DNA of 64,000 bases from a bacterium. GTDB lineage: Bacteria; Bacillota; Sulfobacillia; UBA995. The stretch spans positions 1 through 64,000 of the forward strand of contig JAVHLP010000006.1 in the NCBI GenBank assembly GCA_031082145.1. The letters are read 5' to 3'. A program made the position numbers and the translations under genes. This document shows, one piece after another, positions 9,173 to 18,506 of the stretch. The notes below the pieces were generated by a model. That model did not search any database. It was not told the origin of the DNA and was given only the letters and a program-made list of their open reading frames with translations. Positions within the stretch are counted from its first letter, which is position 1; every line of letters starts with the position of its first letter.

Positions 9173-10355
9173 TCGACAACGCGTCCTGGTCGCCTTCGGC
9201 ACCCGCCCGGAGGCCATCAAGATGGCCCCCGTGGTGAGAGAACTCGAGGCCCGGGCCGATCGCTTCCGAACCGTGGTGGCGGTTACCGGCCAGCACCGCG
9301 AGATGCTGGACCAGGTACTGGAGCACTTCGGCATCACCCCGGACCACGATCTGCACATCATGACTCCCCGCCAGACGCTCACCGAGATCGCCCTGCGGGG
9401 TTTGGCCGGGCTGGACCGGGTGCTGGCCGGAGAACGATTCGACCTGGTCCTGGTGCACGGTGACGCCGCCACCTCCTTCCTCGGGAGCCTGGCCGCCTTC
9501 TACCACCGGGTACCGGTCGGTCACGTTGAGGCCGGGCTCCGTACGCACAAGCGGTACTCGCCGTTCCCCGAGGAGATGAACCGGCGCCTGGCCGACGTGC
9601 TGGCCGACGTGCACTTCGCTCCCACCACCGGCGCCCGTGACAACCTGCTGCGGGAAGGGATCGGCCCCCGGGGGATCTACGTCACCGGCAACACCGCCAT
9701 CGACGCCCTGCTGTGGACGGCCGGGGATGATCGCCGCCCGGCGGAGCCGGGGGAGCCCCGGCTGATTTTGGTGGAGTGCCACCGCCGCGAGAACTGGGGA
9801 CCTCCGCTGGACCGGATCTTCGGGGCCCTGGCCGAACTGGCGCGGCGGCGCGATGACATCCGGCTGGTAGTATCGGTTCACCGCAACCCCGAGGTGGCCG
9901 GCACCGCCGGCCGCCGCCTGGGGGGCCAACCCCGGGTCGTCTTGCGCGACCCCCTGCCTTATCCCGAGTGGGCGGCCCTGCTGGGGCAGGCTCACTTCCT
10001 GGTCACCGACTCCGGCGGCGTGCAGGAAGAAGCCCCGGCCCTGGGGGTGCCGGTCATCCTGTGCCGCGAGGACACCGAGCGGCCCGAGGCCAGGGACGCC
10101 GGTACCGTTCGCCTGGTGGGATCGGATGCCGGGGCTCTCCTCGACCTGGCCGAGACCTTGCTGGACGACGCCGCCGAGCACGACCGGATGGCCCGGGCAG
10201 TGAACCCGTACGGAGACGGACAAGCCGCCCGGCGGACGGTCGACGGCCTTGAGCACTTCCTGGGATTGCGGGCCGAGCCCCCCGAGGATTGGCGCCCAGT
10301 AATTGCCAGCCGCCGGATCTCCCCCGGCCCGCATGGGACGGCCACCGGCGGGTGA
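9165..10355 (+). CDS. wecB: UDP-N-acetylglucosamine 2-epimerase (non-hydrolysing)
   Basis: WecB (MnaA) converts UDP-GlcNAc to UDP-ManNAc for the teichoic-acid-like linkage unit. The protein has 396 aa with [13 protein letters not shown] at the N-terminus, [52 protein letters not shown] and [15 protein letters not shown], all characteristic. GTG 9165 was chosen because it puts FGTRPEA at residues 10-16 and overlaps the upstream gene by only 8 nt. Together with wecA here and tagA at 37.4 kb it can supply the GlcNAc-ManNAc linkage disaccharide. Confidence 0.95.
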   Translation: MADRQRVLVAFGTRPEAIKMAPVVRELEARADRFRTVVAVTGQHREMLDQVLEHFGITPDHDLHIMTPRQTLTEIALRGLAGLDRVLAGERFDLVLVHGDAATSFLGSLAAFYHRVPVGHVEAGLRTHKRYSPFPEEMNRRLADVLADVHFAPTTGARDNLLREGIGPRGIYVTGNTAIDALLWTAGDDRRPAEPGEPRLILVECHRRENWGPPLDRIFGALAELARRRDDIRLVVSVHRNPEVAGTAGRRLGGQPRVVLRDPLPYPEWAALLGQAHFLVTDSGGVQEEAPALGVPVILCREDTERPEARDAGTVRLVGSDAGALLDLAETLLDDAAEHDRMARAVNPYGDGQAARRTVDGLEHFLGLRAEPPEDWRPVIASRRISPGPHGTATGG

Positions 10356-10383
10356 CTACAGTAAGGGGTCGGGGGGCCGGGAC

Positions 10384-11637
10384 ATGGGATCGATGGTGGT
10401 GCGGGGCGGGCGCGCCCTCGAGGGCAGGGTGGCCGTGGAAGGTGCCAAGAACTCGGTGCTGCCCATCCTGGCGGCATCGCTCCTGCCGGGCGGACCTAGC
10501 CTGATCCACAACGTCCCCGCCGTCAACGACGTCTTCACCGTGATCGAAGTGCTGACCAGCCTCGGCGCCCGAGTTGAGTGGCGAGGCACGGCGGTCGCCG
10601 TCGACGCCGGTGGGGTCGGCTCCCGCCAGGCCCCTGAGGCACTGGTCCGCCGCATGCGGGCTGCCTTCTGGGTGCTGGGACCCTTGTTGGCGCGCTCCGG
10701 TCAGGCCGCCATCTCCCTCCCCGGCGGCTGCGCCATCGGCAGCCGGCCCATCGATCTCCATGTCAAGGGGCTGGCCGCGCTGGGGGCGGACATCGAGTGC
10801 GGGCACGGCTCCATCTTGGCCCGGGCCCCCCGCCTGCGGGGAACCCGCGTCTACCTGGATCTTCCCAGCGTGGGCGCCACCGAGCACCTCATGGTGACGG
10901 CCACGCTAGCAGAGGGAACCACCATCATCGAGAACGCCGCCGAGGAGCCGGAGATCGTCGATTTGGCCGCCTACCTGGCGGCCCGGGGGGCCCGCATCAG
11001 CGGCGCCGGCACCCGGGTGATCCGGGTGGAAGGGGTGACCGAACTCGGGGCGGCCGAACACACCGTCATCCCCGACCGCATCGAGGCCGGCACCTTCATG
11101 ATCGCGGCGGCCATCAGCGGTGGCGAGATCGAGGTCGCCGGAGTCATCCCCGAGCACCTGAAGGGCGCCACCGCGAAGCTGCGGGAGGCCGGGGTCACCG
11201 TCGAGGAGGGCGAGGGGCAGCTGACGGTGCGGGCCACCGGCCGGCCCCGGGCGGTGGACGTGAAGACCCTGCCCTATCCCGGGTTCCCCACCGACCTGCA
11301 GGCGCCCATGATGGCCCTGATGGCGGTGGCCGAGGGGACCAGCTTGATCACCGAGACCGTGTTCGAGAGCCGGTTCGCCCACGTGGACGAGTTGAAGCGG
11401 ATGGGAGCCGACATCGTCATCGAGGGCCGCAGCGCCCTGGTGCGGGGACGGCCGGGACTGACCGGGGCAAGCGTCCGCGCCACCGACATCCGCGCGGGAG
11501 CAGCCCTGATCCTGGCCGCCCTGGCCGCGGAGGGCTCGAGTGAGGTGGGCGCGATCCACCACCTTGATCGCGGTTATGCCGGCCTGGAGCACAAACTCCA
11601 CTCGCTGGGGGCGGACATCCGGCGCCGGGAGGATTAG
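10384..11637 (+). CDS. murA: UDP-N-acetylglucosamine 1-carboxyvinyltransferase
   Basis: MurA adds enolpyruvate from PEP to UDP-GlcNAc, the first committed step of peptidoglycan synthesis. The protein has 417 aa. Lys22-Asn23 in GAKNSVLPI and the catalytic Cys116 in [11 protein letters not shown] are present, so the enzyme should be of the fosfomycin-sensitive type. The C-terminal domain has the usual [16 protein letters not shown] 10384 follows a G-rich SD; the frame is open further upstream without a better start. As in Bacillus, spoIID follows. Confidence 0.96.
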   Translation: MGSMVVRGGRALEGRVAVEGAKNSVLPILAASLLPGGPSLIHNVPAVNDVFTVIEVLTSLGARVEWRGTAVAVDAGGVGSRQAPEALVRRMRAAFWVLGPLLARSGQAAISLPGGCAIGSRPIDLHVKGLAALGADIECGHGSILARAPRLRGTRVYLDLPSVGATEHLMVTATLAEGTTIIENAAEEPEIVDLAAYLAARGARISGAGTRVIRVEGVTELGAAEHTVIPDRIEAGTFMIAAAISGGEIEVAGVIPEHLKGATAKLREAGVTVEEGEGQLTVRATGRPRAVDVKTLPYPGFPTDLQAPMMALMAVAEGTSLITETVFESRFAHVDELKRMGADIVIEGRSALVRGRPGLTGASVRATDIRAGAALILAALAAEGSSEVGAIHHLDRGYAGLEHKLHSLGADIRRRED

Positions 11638-11684
11638 GCAAGCTCCCGCCCCGTGCCTCATAGGATGCGGCGGAGGGGTCGTCC

Positions 11685-12677
11685 TTGCGCTACCTCCTGG
11701 CCGCCGTTGTTCTCTTCCAGATCCTCGTGGTACTGGTCCTGCCCGCCCTGGTCGTCCGGTCGTGCGACTCCGAGGGCCCGCTCCGGGGTCCCTCACCTCC
11801 CGCCGGGGAGGACGGCCTGTGGGTCCGGGTGCTGGTGGACCCCACCGGCGCCACTCTCCGCTTGCCCCTAGAGGAGTACGTCAAGGGAGTGGTGGCCGCC
11901 GAAATGCCGGCCAGTTTCGACCTGGAGGCCCTAAAGGCCCAGGCGGTGGTAGCCCGAACCTGCTCGGTGCGGCGGATGCGGGCGCTGGGAGGCGCCGGGG
12001 TTCCCGGTGGAGCGGACGTCCGCACCTCGGTGGAACAGGGAGGACAGGCCTGGCTGAGCCGGGACGATCTCCTGGACCGGTGGGGTCGGGTTGACTTCGA
12101 CGCCAACTGGGCCCGCATCGAGGAGGCGGTCCAAGCCACCCAGGGCCTCATCGTGACCTACAGTGGCCTGCCGGTGGACCCCCTGTACCACTCCACGTGT
12201 GGCGGGCGCACCGAGAACTCCGAGGACGTCTGGCAGGAAGCCCTTCCCTACCTGCGGAGTGTCTTGTGCCCGGCCGACGGGCACTCCCCGCACGCCGCCC
12301 GTACGGCCTACACCTTCTCCCTGACGGATATCGCGGCTAACCTGGGGGGCGAAGTGGGCGCCCTCCGGGTAGCCGCCGGCAACCGGCCTTTCCTACAGGT
12401 GGTGGCGGTGACGGCCGCCGGCCGCGCCCGGACGGTGAGGGTTGGCGACCAGATGTGGCGGGCCACCGATTTTCGCCTGCTCCTGGGCCTGCCCTCAACC
12501 GCCTTCACGGTCGAACTCACCGGCGACCAGGCCCGGTTCCAGGTCACCGGCTGGGGTCACGCGGTGGGGCTTTGCCAGTACGGAGCGGATGGCCTCGCCC
12601 GGGCGGGGAAGGACTACCGCGCGATCCTCCGCCACTATTACACCGGCGTCGAGATCGAGCCCCTGCAGACCTATTGA
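11685..12677 (+). CDS. spoIID: Stage II sporulation protein D (peptidoglycan lytic transglycosylase)
   Basis: SpoIID cuts septal and peripheral glycan strands from the mother-cell side during engulfment. The 330-residue protein has an N-terminal membrane anchor (about residues 3-23). The SpoIID domain follows, with the catalytic Glu73 in VAAEMPASF and with the conserved HSTCGGRTE and GWGHAVGLCQYGADG blocks. The start is TTG 11685, with GGAGGGG ending 6 nt upstream. It lies between murA and a spoIIQ-like gene, the canonical order. Mother-cell sigma-E control is expected from family knowledge, but I do not see a convincing promoter. Confidence 0.93.
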   Translation: MRYLLAAVVLFQILVVLVLPALVVRSCDSEGPLRGPSPPAGEDGLWVRVLVDPTGATLRLPLEEYVKGVVAAEMPASFDLEALKAQAVVARTCSVRRMRALGGAGVPGGADVRTSVEQGGQAWLSRDDLLDRWGRVDFDANWARIEEAVQATQGLIVTYSGLPVDPLYHSTCGGRTENSEDVWQEALPYLRSVLCPADGHSPHAARTAYTFSLTDIAANLGGEVGALRVAAGNRPFLQVVAVTAAGRARTVRVGDQMWRATDFRLLLGLPSTAFTVELTGDQARFQVTGWGHAVGLCQYGADGLARAGKDYRAILRHYYTGVEIEPLQTY

Positions 12678-12745
12678 GTGCTGTCCCCGCATAACCCGCC
12701 GGCACTTGGAGAAAACTGGAGGGAGGGACGGGAGGGGGTAGTCGG

Positions 12746-13489
12746 GTGTCGGAGCGCTGGGCAGGGACGGTAGATCGGTGGCGCCGTCGCTTGGCGGCGG
12801 CGGGGGAGCGGGTCCACCGATCCGGCTCGGCCGCCGCCGGCGCCATCAGAGAGCGCTGGGGTTACCTCAGCCTGGTCCTGGTGGTGGTCCTGACCCTGGT
12901 CACGGTGGACCTGGCCCGGGACAACGGGAGCCTCCGGAGACGGGTTGACTGGTATGCCGGCCGGGAGAGTGTGGACTGGCCCGGCGCCCTGACCGAGCGG
13001 ACCCCCGAGCCTCCACCCGCCGCACCGGTGGCCATCGCCGCCGAGGTGGCGGTGGAGCCGGCCACGGTGACGGCGATGGCCGCGGCCCCCCGCCCCGAGG
13101 ACGCCCGCTGGCCGGTGGCCGGGCAGTTGCAGCAGGGCTTCGGCTGGGCCTGGTCTCCGACCTACCAGGACTACCGTTTCCATCAGGGTGTCGACTATCG
13201 TGTCGCCGACGGGGCTGAGGTCCGGGCGGCCTTGCCGGGTGAGGTCAGGCACGTCGGCCAGGACCGCCTCTGGGCCTACCGGGTGGAGTTGGACCACGGG
13301 CAGAACCTGCGGACCGTCTATGCCCATCTGGGCCAGGTGAAGGTCCGGGCCGGCGATTGGGTCGAGGCCGGTCACGTCATAGGCCGGATTGGCCCCCCGG
13401 GCGAGGCAGAACTGGCGGACGGCATTCACCTTCACTTTGAGCTGCACGTGGGGGGCAAGGCGGTGGATCCCGGAGTCTACCTGAAGTGA
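12746..13489 (+). CDS. spoIIQ: SpoIIQ-type membrane-anchored M23 (LytM) endopeptidase
   Basis: This forespore protein is expected to form the channel or zipper with SpoIIIAH and to cut peptide cross-bridges. The 247 aa contain a basic cytoplasmic head, one membrane segment near residues 39-57 and a C-terminal M23 domain. The zinc and catalytic residues are intact: His146 and Asp150 (HQGVD) and His228/His230 (HLHFE). The Bacillus subtilis protein is known to have lost one of these, so this one resembles the active clostridial form. The start is GTG 12746 after GGAGGGGG. Position between spoIID and spoIIID supports the name. Confidence 0.85.
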   Translation: MSERWAGTVDRWRRRLAAAGERVHRSGSAAAGAIRERWGYLSLVLVVVLTLVTVDLARDNGSLRRRVDWYAGRESVDWPGALTERTPEPPPAAPVAIAAEVAVEPATVTAMAAAPRPEDARWPVAGQLQQGFGWAWSPTYQDYRFHQGVDYRVADGAEVRAALPGEVRHVGQDRLWAYRVELDHGQNLRTVYAHLGQVKVRAGDWVEAGHVIGRIGPPGEAELADGIHLHFELHVGGKAVDPGVYLK

Positions 13490-13499
13490 CAGGGCACTC

Positions 13500-13526
13500 A
13501 TGTTTGGTCCCGGCGGCACATATATA
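13500..13526 (+). promoter_or_regulatory. Possible sigma-E promoter of spoIIID
   Basis: ATGTTT (13500-13505) and CATATATA (13519-13526) are 13 bp apart and resemble the sigma-E elements (ATATT and CATACANT). spoIIID is a sigma-E gene in known spore formers, which makes the assignment plausible but not proven. Confidence 0.4.
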
Positions 13527-13545
13527 GGGGCGGGAGGAGCCCCTC

Positions 13546-13812
13546 ATGAAGGAGTACATCTGGCGGCGAGTGCTCGAGGTCTCTAACCACATCATCGATC
13601 GCGGGTCCACCGTGCGGGACACGGCGCATACTTTTGGGATCTCCAAGAGCACCGTGCACAAGGACGTAACGGAGCGGCTGCCCCGGGTAAACCCCGGTCT
13701 CGCCGAGCGGGTGCGGGAGATCCTGGCCTACAACCGGTCCCAGCGGCACCTCCGCGGAGGCGACGCTACGCGGAAAAAGTATCAACTGCGCGATCAGGCG
13801 CCCTACCAGTAG
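13546..13812 (+). CDS. spoIIID: Sporulation transcription factor SpoIIID
   Basis: This mother-cell DNA-binding regulator modulates sigma-E genes and prepares for sigma-K. The 88 aa match the family from end to end. A helix-turn-helix spans about residues 20-45 (VRDTAHTFGISKSTVHKDV), followed by TERLPRVNPGLAERVREIL. The basic C-terminal tail is typical of the second DNA-contacting helix. ATG 13546 is preceded by GGGAGGAG at 13532-13539. mbl follows after about 100 nt. Confidence 0.93.
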   Translation: MKEYIWRRVLEVSNHIIDRGSTVRDTAHTFGISKSTVHKDVTERLPRVNPGLAERVREILAYNRSQRHLRGGDATRKKYQLRDQAPYQ

Positions 13813-13920
13813 CAGGAATACTCGCAGCATCGGGAGAAACTCCCAACCGGTCGACACTGAATCCCTGTCTCTGCCCGGGGCATGGTTGACCGCCTTTTCT
13901 TCTGGAAGGGGAGGGGCGCC

Positions 13921-14946
13921 TTGCTCGTGATGACCGCCGACATCGGCATCGACCTGGGGACGGCCAGCGTGAAGGTGTACGTCCGGGGTAAGGGGATTGT
14001 CCTGCGGGAGCCGTCGGTGGTGGCCATCGAGAAGCAGTCGGGCAAGGTGGTGGCCATCGGCACCGATGCCAAGGAGATGGTGGGGCGGACCCCCGGCAAC
14101 ATCGTCGCCCTGCGGCCCCTCCGGGAAGGGGTCATCGACCACTTCGACCTGGCCCTCCACATGCTCAAGCACTACGTCGGCCGCGTCTGCGGGCGGGCCA
14201 TGCTGCTCCGGCCACGGGTCGTCATCTGCGTCCCGTCCGGCGTCACCTCGGTCGAACGGCGGGCCGTCCTCGAGGCGGCTACCCAGGCCGGGGCCAGGCG
14301 TACTTACCTCATAGAGGAACCCCTCGCCGCCGCCCTGGGCGCGGGTATTGACATCGGTCCTCCTTCCGGTTCCATGGTGGTCGACATCGGCGGCGGCACC
14401 AGCGATATTGCCGTCCTGTCGCTGGGGGGCATTGTGCACAGCATCTCCATCCGGGTGGGAGGAGATCGTTTCGACGAGTCCCTCATCCGTCACGTCCGCC
14501 GGGAGCACAACCTGCTGATCGGCGAGCGAACGGCGGAGGAGGTCAAGATTGAGGTGGCCACGGCTTTCCCCGACGGCCGGGCCGAGCAGGCCGAAGTCCG
14601 TGGCCGCGATCTGGTTACCGGACTGCCTCGTACCATCATCATGACCTCCGAGGAGTGCCGGCAGGCACTGGAAGAACCGCTGCAGGCGGTCCTCGTGGCC
14701 GTCCGTGAGGTCCTGGAAGCGACCCCGCCCGAGTTGGCGGCCGACATCATCGACCGGGGCATGATGTTGACCGGAGGCGGCGCCCTGCTGCACGGCCTCG
14801 ACCGCTACCTGGCCGAATCCGTCGGCGTCCCGGTACTGGTGGCCGAAGACCCTATCTCCTGCGTGGCCCTCGGAACCGGTAAGGCCCTGGAATCGCTGAC
14901 GATCTTGCAGAGCCTGGTCGAGCGGCGGGTGCCAGGCGCCGGTTAG
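13921..14946 (+). CDS. mbl: MreB/Mbl actin-like cell-shape protein
   Basis: This is a bacterial actin that directs lateral-wall synthesis. The protein has 341 aa with phosphate-1 motif [14 protein letters not shown] near the N-terminus, the adenosine motif [12 protein letters not shown], and [17 protein letters not shown]. Position after spoIIID favours Mbl over MreB. TTG 13921 was preferred because GGAGG (13910-13914) ends 6 nt before it. GTG 13927 and ATG 13930 are in frame, and an ATG at 13882 without an SD would add 13 residues. Confidence 0.9.
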   Translation: MLVMTADIGIDLGTASVKVYVRGKGIVLREPSVVAIEKQSGKVVAIGTDAKEMVGRTPGNIVALRPLREGVIDHFDLALHMLKHYVGRVCGRAMLLRPRVVICVPSGVTSVERRAVLEAATQAGARRTYLIEEPLAAALGAGIDIGPPSGSMVVDIGGGTSDIAVLSLGGIVHSISIRVGGDRFDESLIRHVRREHNLLIGERTAEEVKIEVATAFPDGRAEQAEVRGRDLVTGLPRTIIMTSEECRQALEEPLQAVLVAVREVLEATPPELAADIIDRGMMLTGGGALLHGLDRYLAESVGVPVLVAEDPISCVALGTGKALESLTILQSLVERRVPGAG

Positions 14947-14959
14947 GGAGGTAGTCGTC

Positions 14960-15409
14960 TTGGAAGCCGAGGCCATCATGAAGATCCTACCCCACCGCTA
15001 CCCTCTCCTCCTGGTGGACCGGGTGCTCGAGGTGGAGCCCGGCCGGCGAGCGGTGGGGCTCAAGAACGTCTCGGTGAACGAGCCGTTCTTCTCCGGACAT
15101 TTCCCGGGCAATCCGGTGATGCCGGGCGTCCTTATCGTAGAGGCTTTGGCCCAGGTGGGAGCGGTGGCCCTGCTGGCCCCGGAAGAGAACCGGGGCAAAC
15201 TGGGACTGCTCACCGGCCTGGAGCGGGTCCGCTTCCGCCGGATGGTCCGGCCCGGCGACTGCCTCCGGTTGGAGGTAGAGCTGGTGCGGCGCCGCGGGCC
15301 ACTGGGCCGGGGCACCGGCCGGGCGACGGTGGATGGGAAACTGGCGGCGGAGGCGGAGATCCTGTTCGCCCTGGTCGACCCGCCCGATCGCGCCGGGCAG
15401 CCGGTTTGA
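14960..15409 (+). CDS. fabZ: 3-hydroxyacyl-[acyl-carrier-protein] dehydratase
   Basis: FabZ dehydrates beta-hydroxyacyl-ACP in fatty-acid elongation. It is a single hot-dog domain of 149 aa with the catalytic His12 in [13 protein letters not shown] and the catalytic Glu in [16 protein letters not shown]. The start is TTG 14960, with GGGAGGT about 8 nt upstream. It follows mbl by 13 nt, as in many Bacillota, suggesting cotranscription. Confidence 0.95.
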   Translation: MEAEAIMKILPHRYPLLLVDRVLEVEPGRRAVGLKNVSVNEPFFSGHFPGNPVMPGVLIVEALAQVGAVALLAPEENRGKLGLLTGLERVRFRRMVRPGDCLRLEVELVRRRGPLGRGTGRATVDGKLAAEAEILFALVDPPDRAGQPV

Positions 15410-15451
15410 CGGCGGTACCCGGCGGTCCCCGACGGTGTCAAGGGAACAGGC

Positions 15452-15866
15452 GTGAGGTGGGTCCCGGTGCGGGAGGAGAGCAGGCGCTGGCTCAAGCAGG
15501 CGGAGGCCGACCGCGAGGCGGCCCGGTCGCTGGGGGCCGGACACTACCACATGGGCGCTTTCGCCTGCCACCAAGCAGTGAAGAAGGCCATGAGGGCCGC
15601 CTTCATCGAACTCAGACGCTCGCTGGCGCCGAAGACGCATAATCTTCTCGAGTTGGCGCGGGAACTCAACGCACCCGAGGAGGTGCTGAGCGATCTGCGC
15701 TTGCTCAACCCGGAGTACGCAGTATCGCGCTTATCCAGACGCGGCCACCGGGATCCCGGCCGAGATGTACGACGAGCCGAAGATCAGACTCCTGTTGGCG
15801 GCGGCGGAGAGGACGTGGCAATGGGTCATCTCGGCGTCGACGGGGGAGGTCTTGACCGATTCCTGA
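15452..15866 (+). pseudogene. HEPN-domain protein, frameshifted
   Basis: The first part (ESRRWLKQAEADREAARSL, FACHQAVKKAMRAAF, KTHNLLELA) is a HEPN domain of the kind paired with minimal nucleotidyltransferases. Homology continues in the +1 frame after 15731 (YPDAATGIPAEMYDEP and onward to a TGA at 15864-15866). One extra T in the CTTA at 15730-15733 explains the shift, since removing it gives a smooth AVSRYPDAATG. In the uncorrected frame the ORF runs on to 15970 with low-complexity sequence. The gene is probably inactive unless this is a sequencing error. Confidence 0.7.
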
Positions 15867-15875
15867 CCCCGGGGG

Positions 15876-15950
15876 CAGGCCCGTTATCCGCTGCAGGTGG
15901 CGATCATCTTCGGCTCCCGGGCGAGAGGGGCCGATCTGACCCACAGCGAC
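15876..15950 (+). pseudogene. Remnant of a MNT-type nucleotidyltransferase
   Basis: In the same frame as the corrected HEPN end, and directly after its stop, the sequence reads QARYPLQVAIIFGSRARGAD and then LTHSD. This is the start of a minimal nucleotidyltransferase (GSRARG, then Ser-Asp before the metal-binding Asp). After SD the match stops and the sequence becomes Gly/Pro-rich, running into the SAM riboswitch promoter. The catalytic aspartates and the rest of the domain are missing, so this is a 5' stub. Confidence 0.55.
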
Positions 15951-15987
15951 GGTGCCGCCGGCCGGCCTGACCCGGCCACCCCGCCGG

Positions 15988-16016
15988 TTGACGCCGGCGC
16001 CAGTGGATGCTATCCT
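15988..16016 (+). promoter_or_regulatory. Sigma-A promoter of the SAM riboswitch operon
   Basis: The -35 TTGACG (15988-15993) and -10 TATCCT (16011-16016) are 17 bp apart. The predicted start near 16023 is about 20 nt before riboswitch stem P1. Confidence 0.65.
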
Positions 16017-16043
16017 TGCCTTGACAGTTGAATAGGGATCACT

Positions 16044-16178
16044 CTCTTATCAAGAGCGGGGCGAGGGACTGGCCTGATGAGCCCCCGGCAACCGGCCCGC
16101 CCGGGCAGCGGTGCCAAGTCCAGACAGAAGGTGGTTATCCGGGCCCGCGCCCGAATCGCCAATTCTGGGAGATGAGAG
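16044..16178 (+). ncRNA. SAM-I riboswitch (S-box aptamer)
   Basis: P1 is formed by CTCTTATC (16044-16051) and GATGAGAG (16171-16178) with one G-U pair. The conserved S-box core follows in order: CAAGAGCGG, GAGGGACTGGCC, TGATGAGCC, CGGCAACC and GGTGCCAAGTCC. All match the SAM-I consensus. SAM binding stabilises P1 and allows the terminator downstream to form, which would switch off the methionine/SAM genes at high SAM. Confidence 0.93.
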
Positions 16179-16185
16179 CCGGTGC

Positions 16186-16218
16186 GCCTCCTCCAGAGTT
16201 GGAGGGGGCTTGTTCGTT
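16186..16218 (+). terminator. Riboswitch-controlled terminator
   Basis: GCCTCCTCCA (16186-16195) pairs with TGGAGGGGGC (16200-16209) around a GAGT loop and is followed by the T-rich TTGTTCGTT. It lies 7 nt after the aptamer and 16 nt before the start of the coding region, the expected place for the SAM-I expression platform. Confidence 0.75.
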
Positions 16219-16233
16219 AGAGGGGGAGTGACG

Positions 16234-17250
16234 GTGCCCTTCCGCCCGGCCTTGCTGCCCACCGCCATAGGCAGCCTGCCTCACCGGGATCCGGTCGCGG
16301 CGATGGCGGTTGTCCGCCGCCACCTGCCGGAGTGTCCGTACTGGCCCCAGTTGCCCCGGCGCGACCGCCGGGAGCAGATGGATCTGCAGTTCAGCGAGGG
16401 CTTGCCCGGCCTAGCGGACGGCGACCGGGGCTCGGACCTGGCGGCCGCGGGAGAAGCCATCTACCGCCGTTACCTGGAAGCGGATCCGGTCCTGGCCATC
16501 GGCCCGGAGCGGGCGGCGGGGCTCTACGCCCTGGCCGGCTCCGGCCCGCTGGGGCGGGCGGTGGCCGTCAAGGGGCAGATCACCGGACCGCTGACCCTCG
16601 GCCTCTCGCTCGAGGATGGATCGGGCCGGCCCTTGCTCTATCGCGAGGATGCCATGGATCTGGTGGTCAAGGTGCTGGCCATGCGGGCCCGCTGGCAAGA
16701 GCGTTTCCTGGCCCGGCTCAACCCACGGACCATCATCTTCGTCGACGAGCCGTCGCTGGCCACCTACGGCTCGGGCTTCTTCGCCTATGACCGGGCGGCC
16801 GTGATCGCCTGGCTCACCGAGGTGCTAGAGGCCCTGACGGGACTCAGGGGCATTCACTGCTGCGCTAACACCGACTGGCCGGCCGTGCTGGCCACCCCCG
16901 CCCACATCGTCTCCTTCGACGCCTGGGGCTTCGCCCGCCAACTGGCCCTCTACGCGGCCGAGGTGGGGGCGTTCCTCGACCGGGGGGGCATGCTGGCCTG
17001 GGGCATCGTCCCCGCCTCGGCCGAGGTGGCGACCTTGGGCGCCTCGGGGATCGCCGATCGCCTGGAGCAGTCCCTCGATCTCTTCAGTGCCCGGGGGCTC
17101 GACCGGCGTCTCTTGCTGGAGCGGGCCCTGGTCACTCCCTCCTGCGGCCTGGGGTCGCTGGAGGAGGCGACTGCCGCCCGCGCCCTGGAGTTGACCGGCC
17201 AGGTCGCGGGCATCATGCGGGAGCGACATGGACTCGGAAGGGAGGACTAG
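16234..17250 (+). CDS. Short MetE-like (core) methionine synthase
   Basis: This protein of 338 aa corresponds to the catalytic C-terminal barrel of cobalamin-independent methionine synthase, without the N-terminal half of full MetE. The zinc ligands appear intact: His208-x-Cys210 (IHCCAN) and Cys304 (TPSCGLGS). The N-terminal ATAIGSLPH-like motif (PTAIGSLPHRDP) and DEPSLATYG are typical of the family. Core MetE proteins are known or proposed to use a methyl-corrinoid protein rather than methyl-folate as donor. The GTG at 16234 is preceded by AGGGGGAG. Regulation by the SAM riboswitch and the adjoining metK support a role in methionine synthesis. Confidence 0.8.
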   Translation: MPFRPALLPTAIGSLPHRDPVAAMAVVRRHLPECPYWPQLPRRDRREQMDLQFSEGLPGLADGDRGSDLAAAGEAIYRRYLEADPVLAIGPERAAGLYALAGSGPLGRAVAVKGQITGPLTLGLSLEDGSGRPLLYREDAMDLVVKVLAMRARWQERFLARLNPRTIIFVDEPSLATYGSGFFAYDRAAVIAWLTEVLEALTGLRGIHCCANTDWPAVLATPAHIVSFDAWGFARQLALYAAEVGAFLDRGGMLAWGIVPASAEVATLGASGIADRLEQSLDLFSARGLDRRLLLERALVTPSCGLGSLEEATAARALELTGQVAGIMRERHGLGRED

Positions 17251-18501
17251 ATGATGGCTGACCTCACCATCTTCACCTCGGAATCGGTGACCGAAGGCCA
17301 CCCCGACAAGATGGCCGACCAGATCTCCGACGCCATACTGGACGCGATCCTGCAGCAAGATCCCGACGCCCGGGTTGCCTGCGAGACCCTGATCACCCGG
17401 GGCCTGGTCCTGGTGGCCGGTGAGATCTCCACCAGCGGTTACGCTGATATCCGGCGGGTCATCCGGGACACGGTGACCGACATTGGCTACGTGCGGGCCA
17501 AGTACGGGTTTGACGCCGACACCTGTTCGGTGCTGACCGCCATCGACCCCCAGTCGCCCGACATCACCATCGGGGTGGATCAGTCCCTGGAAGCCAGGCA
17601 AGCCCAGGCCAAAGAGGCAGACGTCGGGGATCGCCTGGGAGCCGGCGACCAGGGGATGATGTTTGGGTTCGCCTGCCGGGAGACTCCCGAGCTAATGCCG
17701 TTGCCCATCGCCCTGGCCCATCGCCTGGCCCGGCGGTTGGCCCAGGTGCGGAAAGAGCAGGTCTTGCCTTACCTGCGACCGGATGGGAAGACCCAGGTGA
17801 GCGTGGAGTACCGGGACGGCCGGCCGGCGCGGGTGAGCGCGGTGGTGGTTTCCGCGCAGCACAAGCCCTCCGTCTCCCTGGACAAGATCCGGGCCGACAT
17901 CCGGGAGGAGGTGGTGGAGGCGGTGATCCCCGCCCCTCTCCTGGACGAGGGTACCCGGCACTTCGTCAACCCGACGGGGCGGTTCGTGATCGGCGGGCCG
18001 CTCGGCGACACCGGCCTGACCGGGCGCAAGATCATCGTGGACACTTACGGTGGCTACGCCCGGCATGGCGGGGGCTGCTTCTCGGGCAAGGATCCCACCA
18101 AGGTGGATCGCTCCGGGGCCTACGCGGCCCGTTGGGCGGCCAAGAACGTCGTAGCGGCCGGCCTCGCCGATGTCTTCGAGCTGAAGCTGGCCTACGCCAT
18201 TGGCGTCGCCCGGCCGGTCTCGGTATCGGGAGACAGCTTCGGAACCGGCAGGATGGCCGACTGGCGGATCGTCGAACTGGTGGAGGAGCACTTTGACCTG
18301 ACCCCCGGCGGGATCATCCGCCAGCTCGACCTGTGGCGGCCGATCTACCGGCCCACTGCCTGCTACGGGCACTTCGGCCGGCCGGACCTGGACCTGCCCT
18401 GGGAGCGGCTGGACCGGGTGGAGGCCTTGCGGCTGGCCGCCGGGCTGACCGGCGACCCACCCGCCACCCCCGCCTGGTCGGAGGTGGCCTCGGGAGGGTA
18501 G
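17251..18501 (+). CDS. metK: S-adenosylmethionine synthetase
   Basis: MetK makes SAM from methionine and ATP. The 416-residue protein has all signatures: [12 protein letters not shown] near the N-terminus, [11 protein letters not shown], and [18 protein letters not shown]. The ATG at 17251 follows the stop of the MetE-like gene without a gap, so the two are cotranscribed under the SAM-I riboswitch. The pairing of product-sensing RNA, methionine maker and SAM maker forms a simple feedback unit. Confidence 0.97.
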   Translation: MMADLTIFTSESVTEGHPDKMADQISDAILDAILQQDPDARVACETLITRGLVLVAGEISTSGYADIRRVIRDTVTDIGYVRAKYGFDADTCSVLTAIDPQSPDITIGVDQSLEARQAQAKEADVGDRLGAGDQGMMFGFACRETPELMPLPIALAHRLARRLAQVRKEQVLPYLRPDGKTQVSVEYRDGRPARVSAVVVSAQHKPSVSLDKIRADIREEVVEAVIPAPLLDEGTRHFVNPTGRFVIGGPLGDTGLTGRKIIVDTYGGYARHGGGCFSGKDPTKVDRSGAYAARWAAKNVVAAGLADVFELKLAYAIGVARPVSVSGDSFGTGRMADWRIVELVEEHFDLTPGGIIRQLDLWRPIYRPTACYGHFGRPDLDLPWERLDRVEALRLAAGLTGDPPATPAWSEVASGG

Positions 18502-18506
18502 CCCGG

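Noticed and set aside
11659-11666. CATAGGAT upstream of spoIID as a sigma-E -10
   Set aside because: Only the -10 resembles the consensus; no -35 match, so it was not listed as a promoter.
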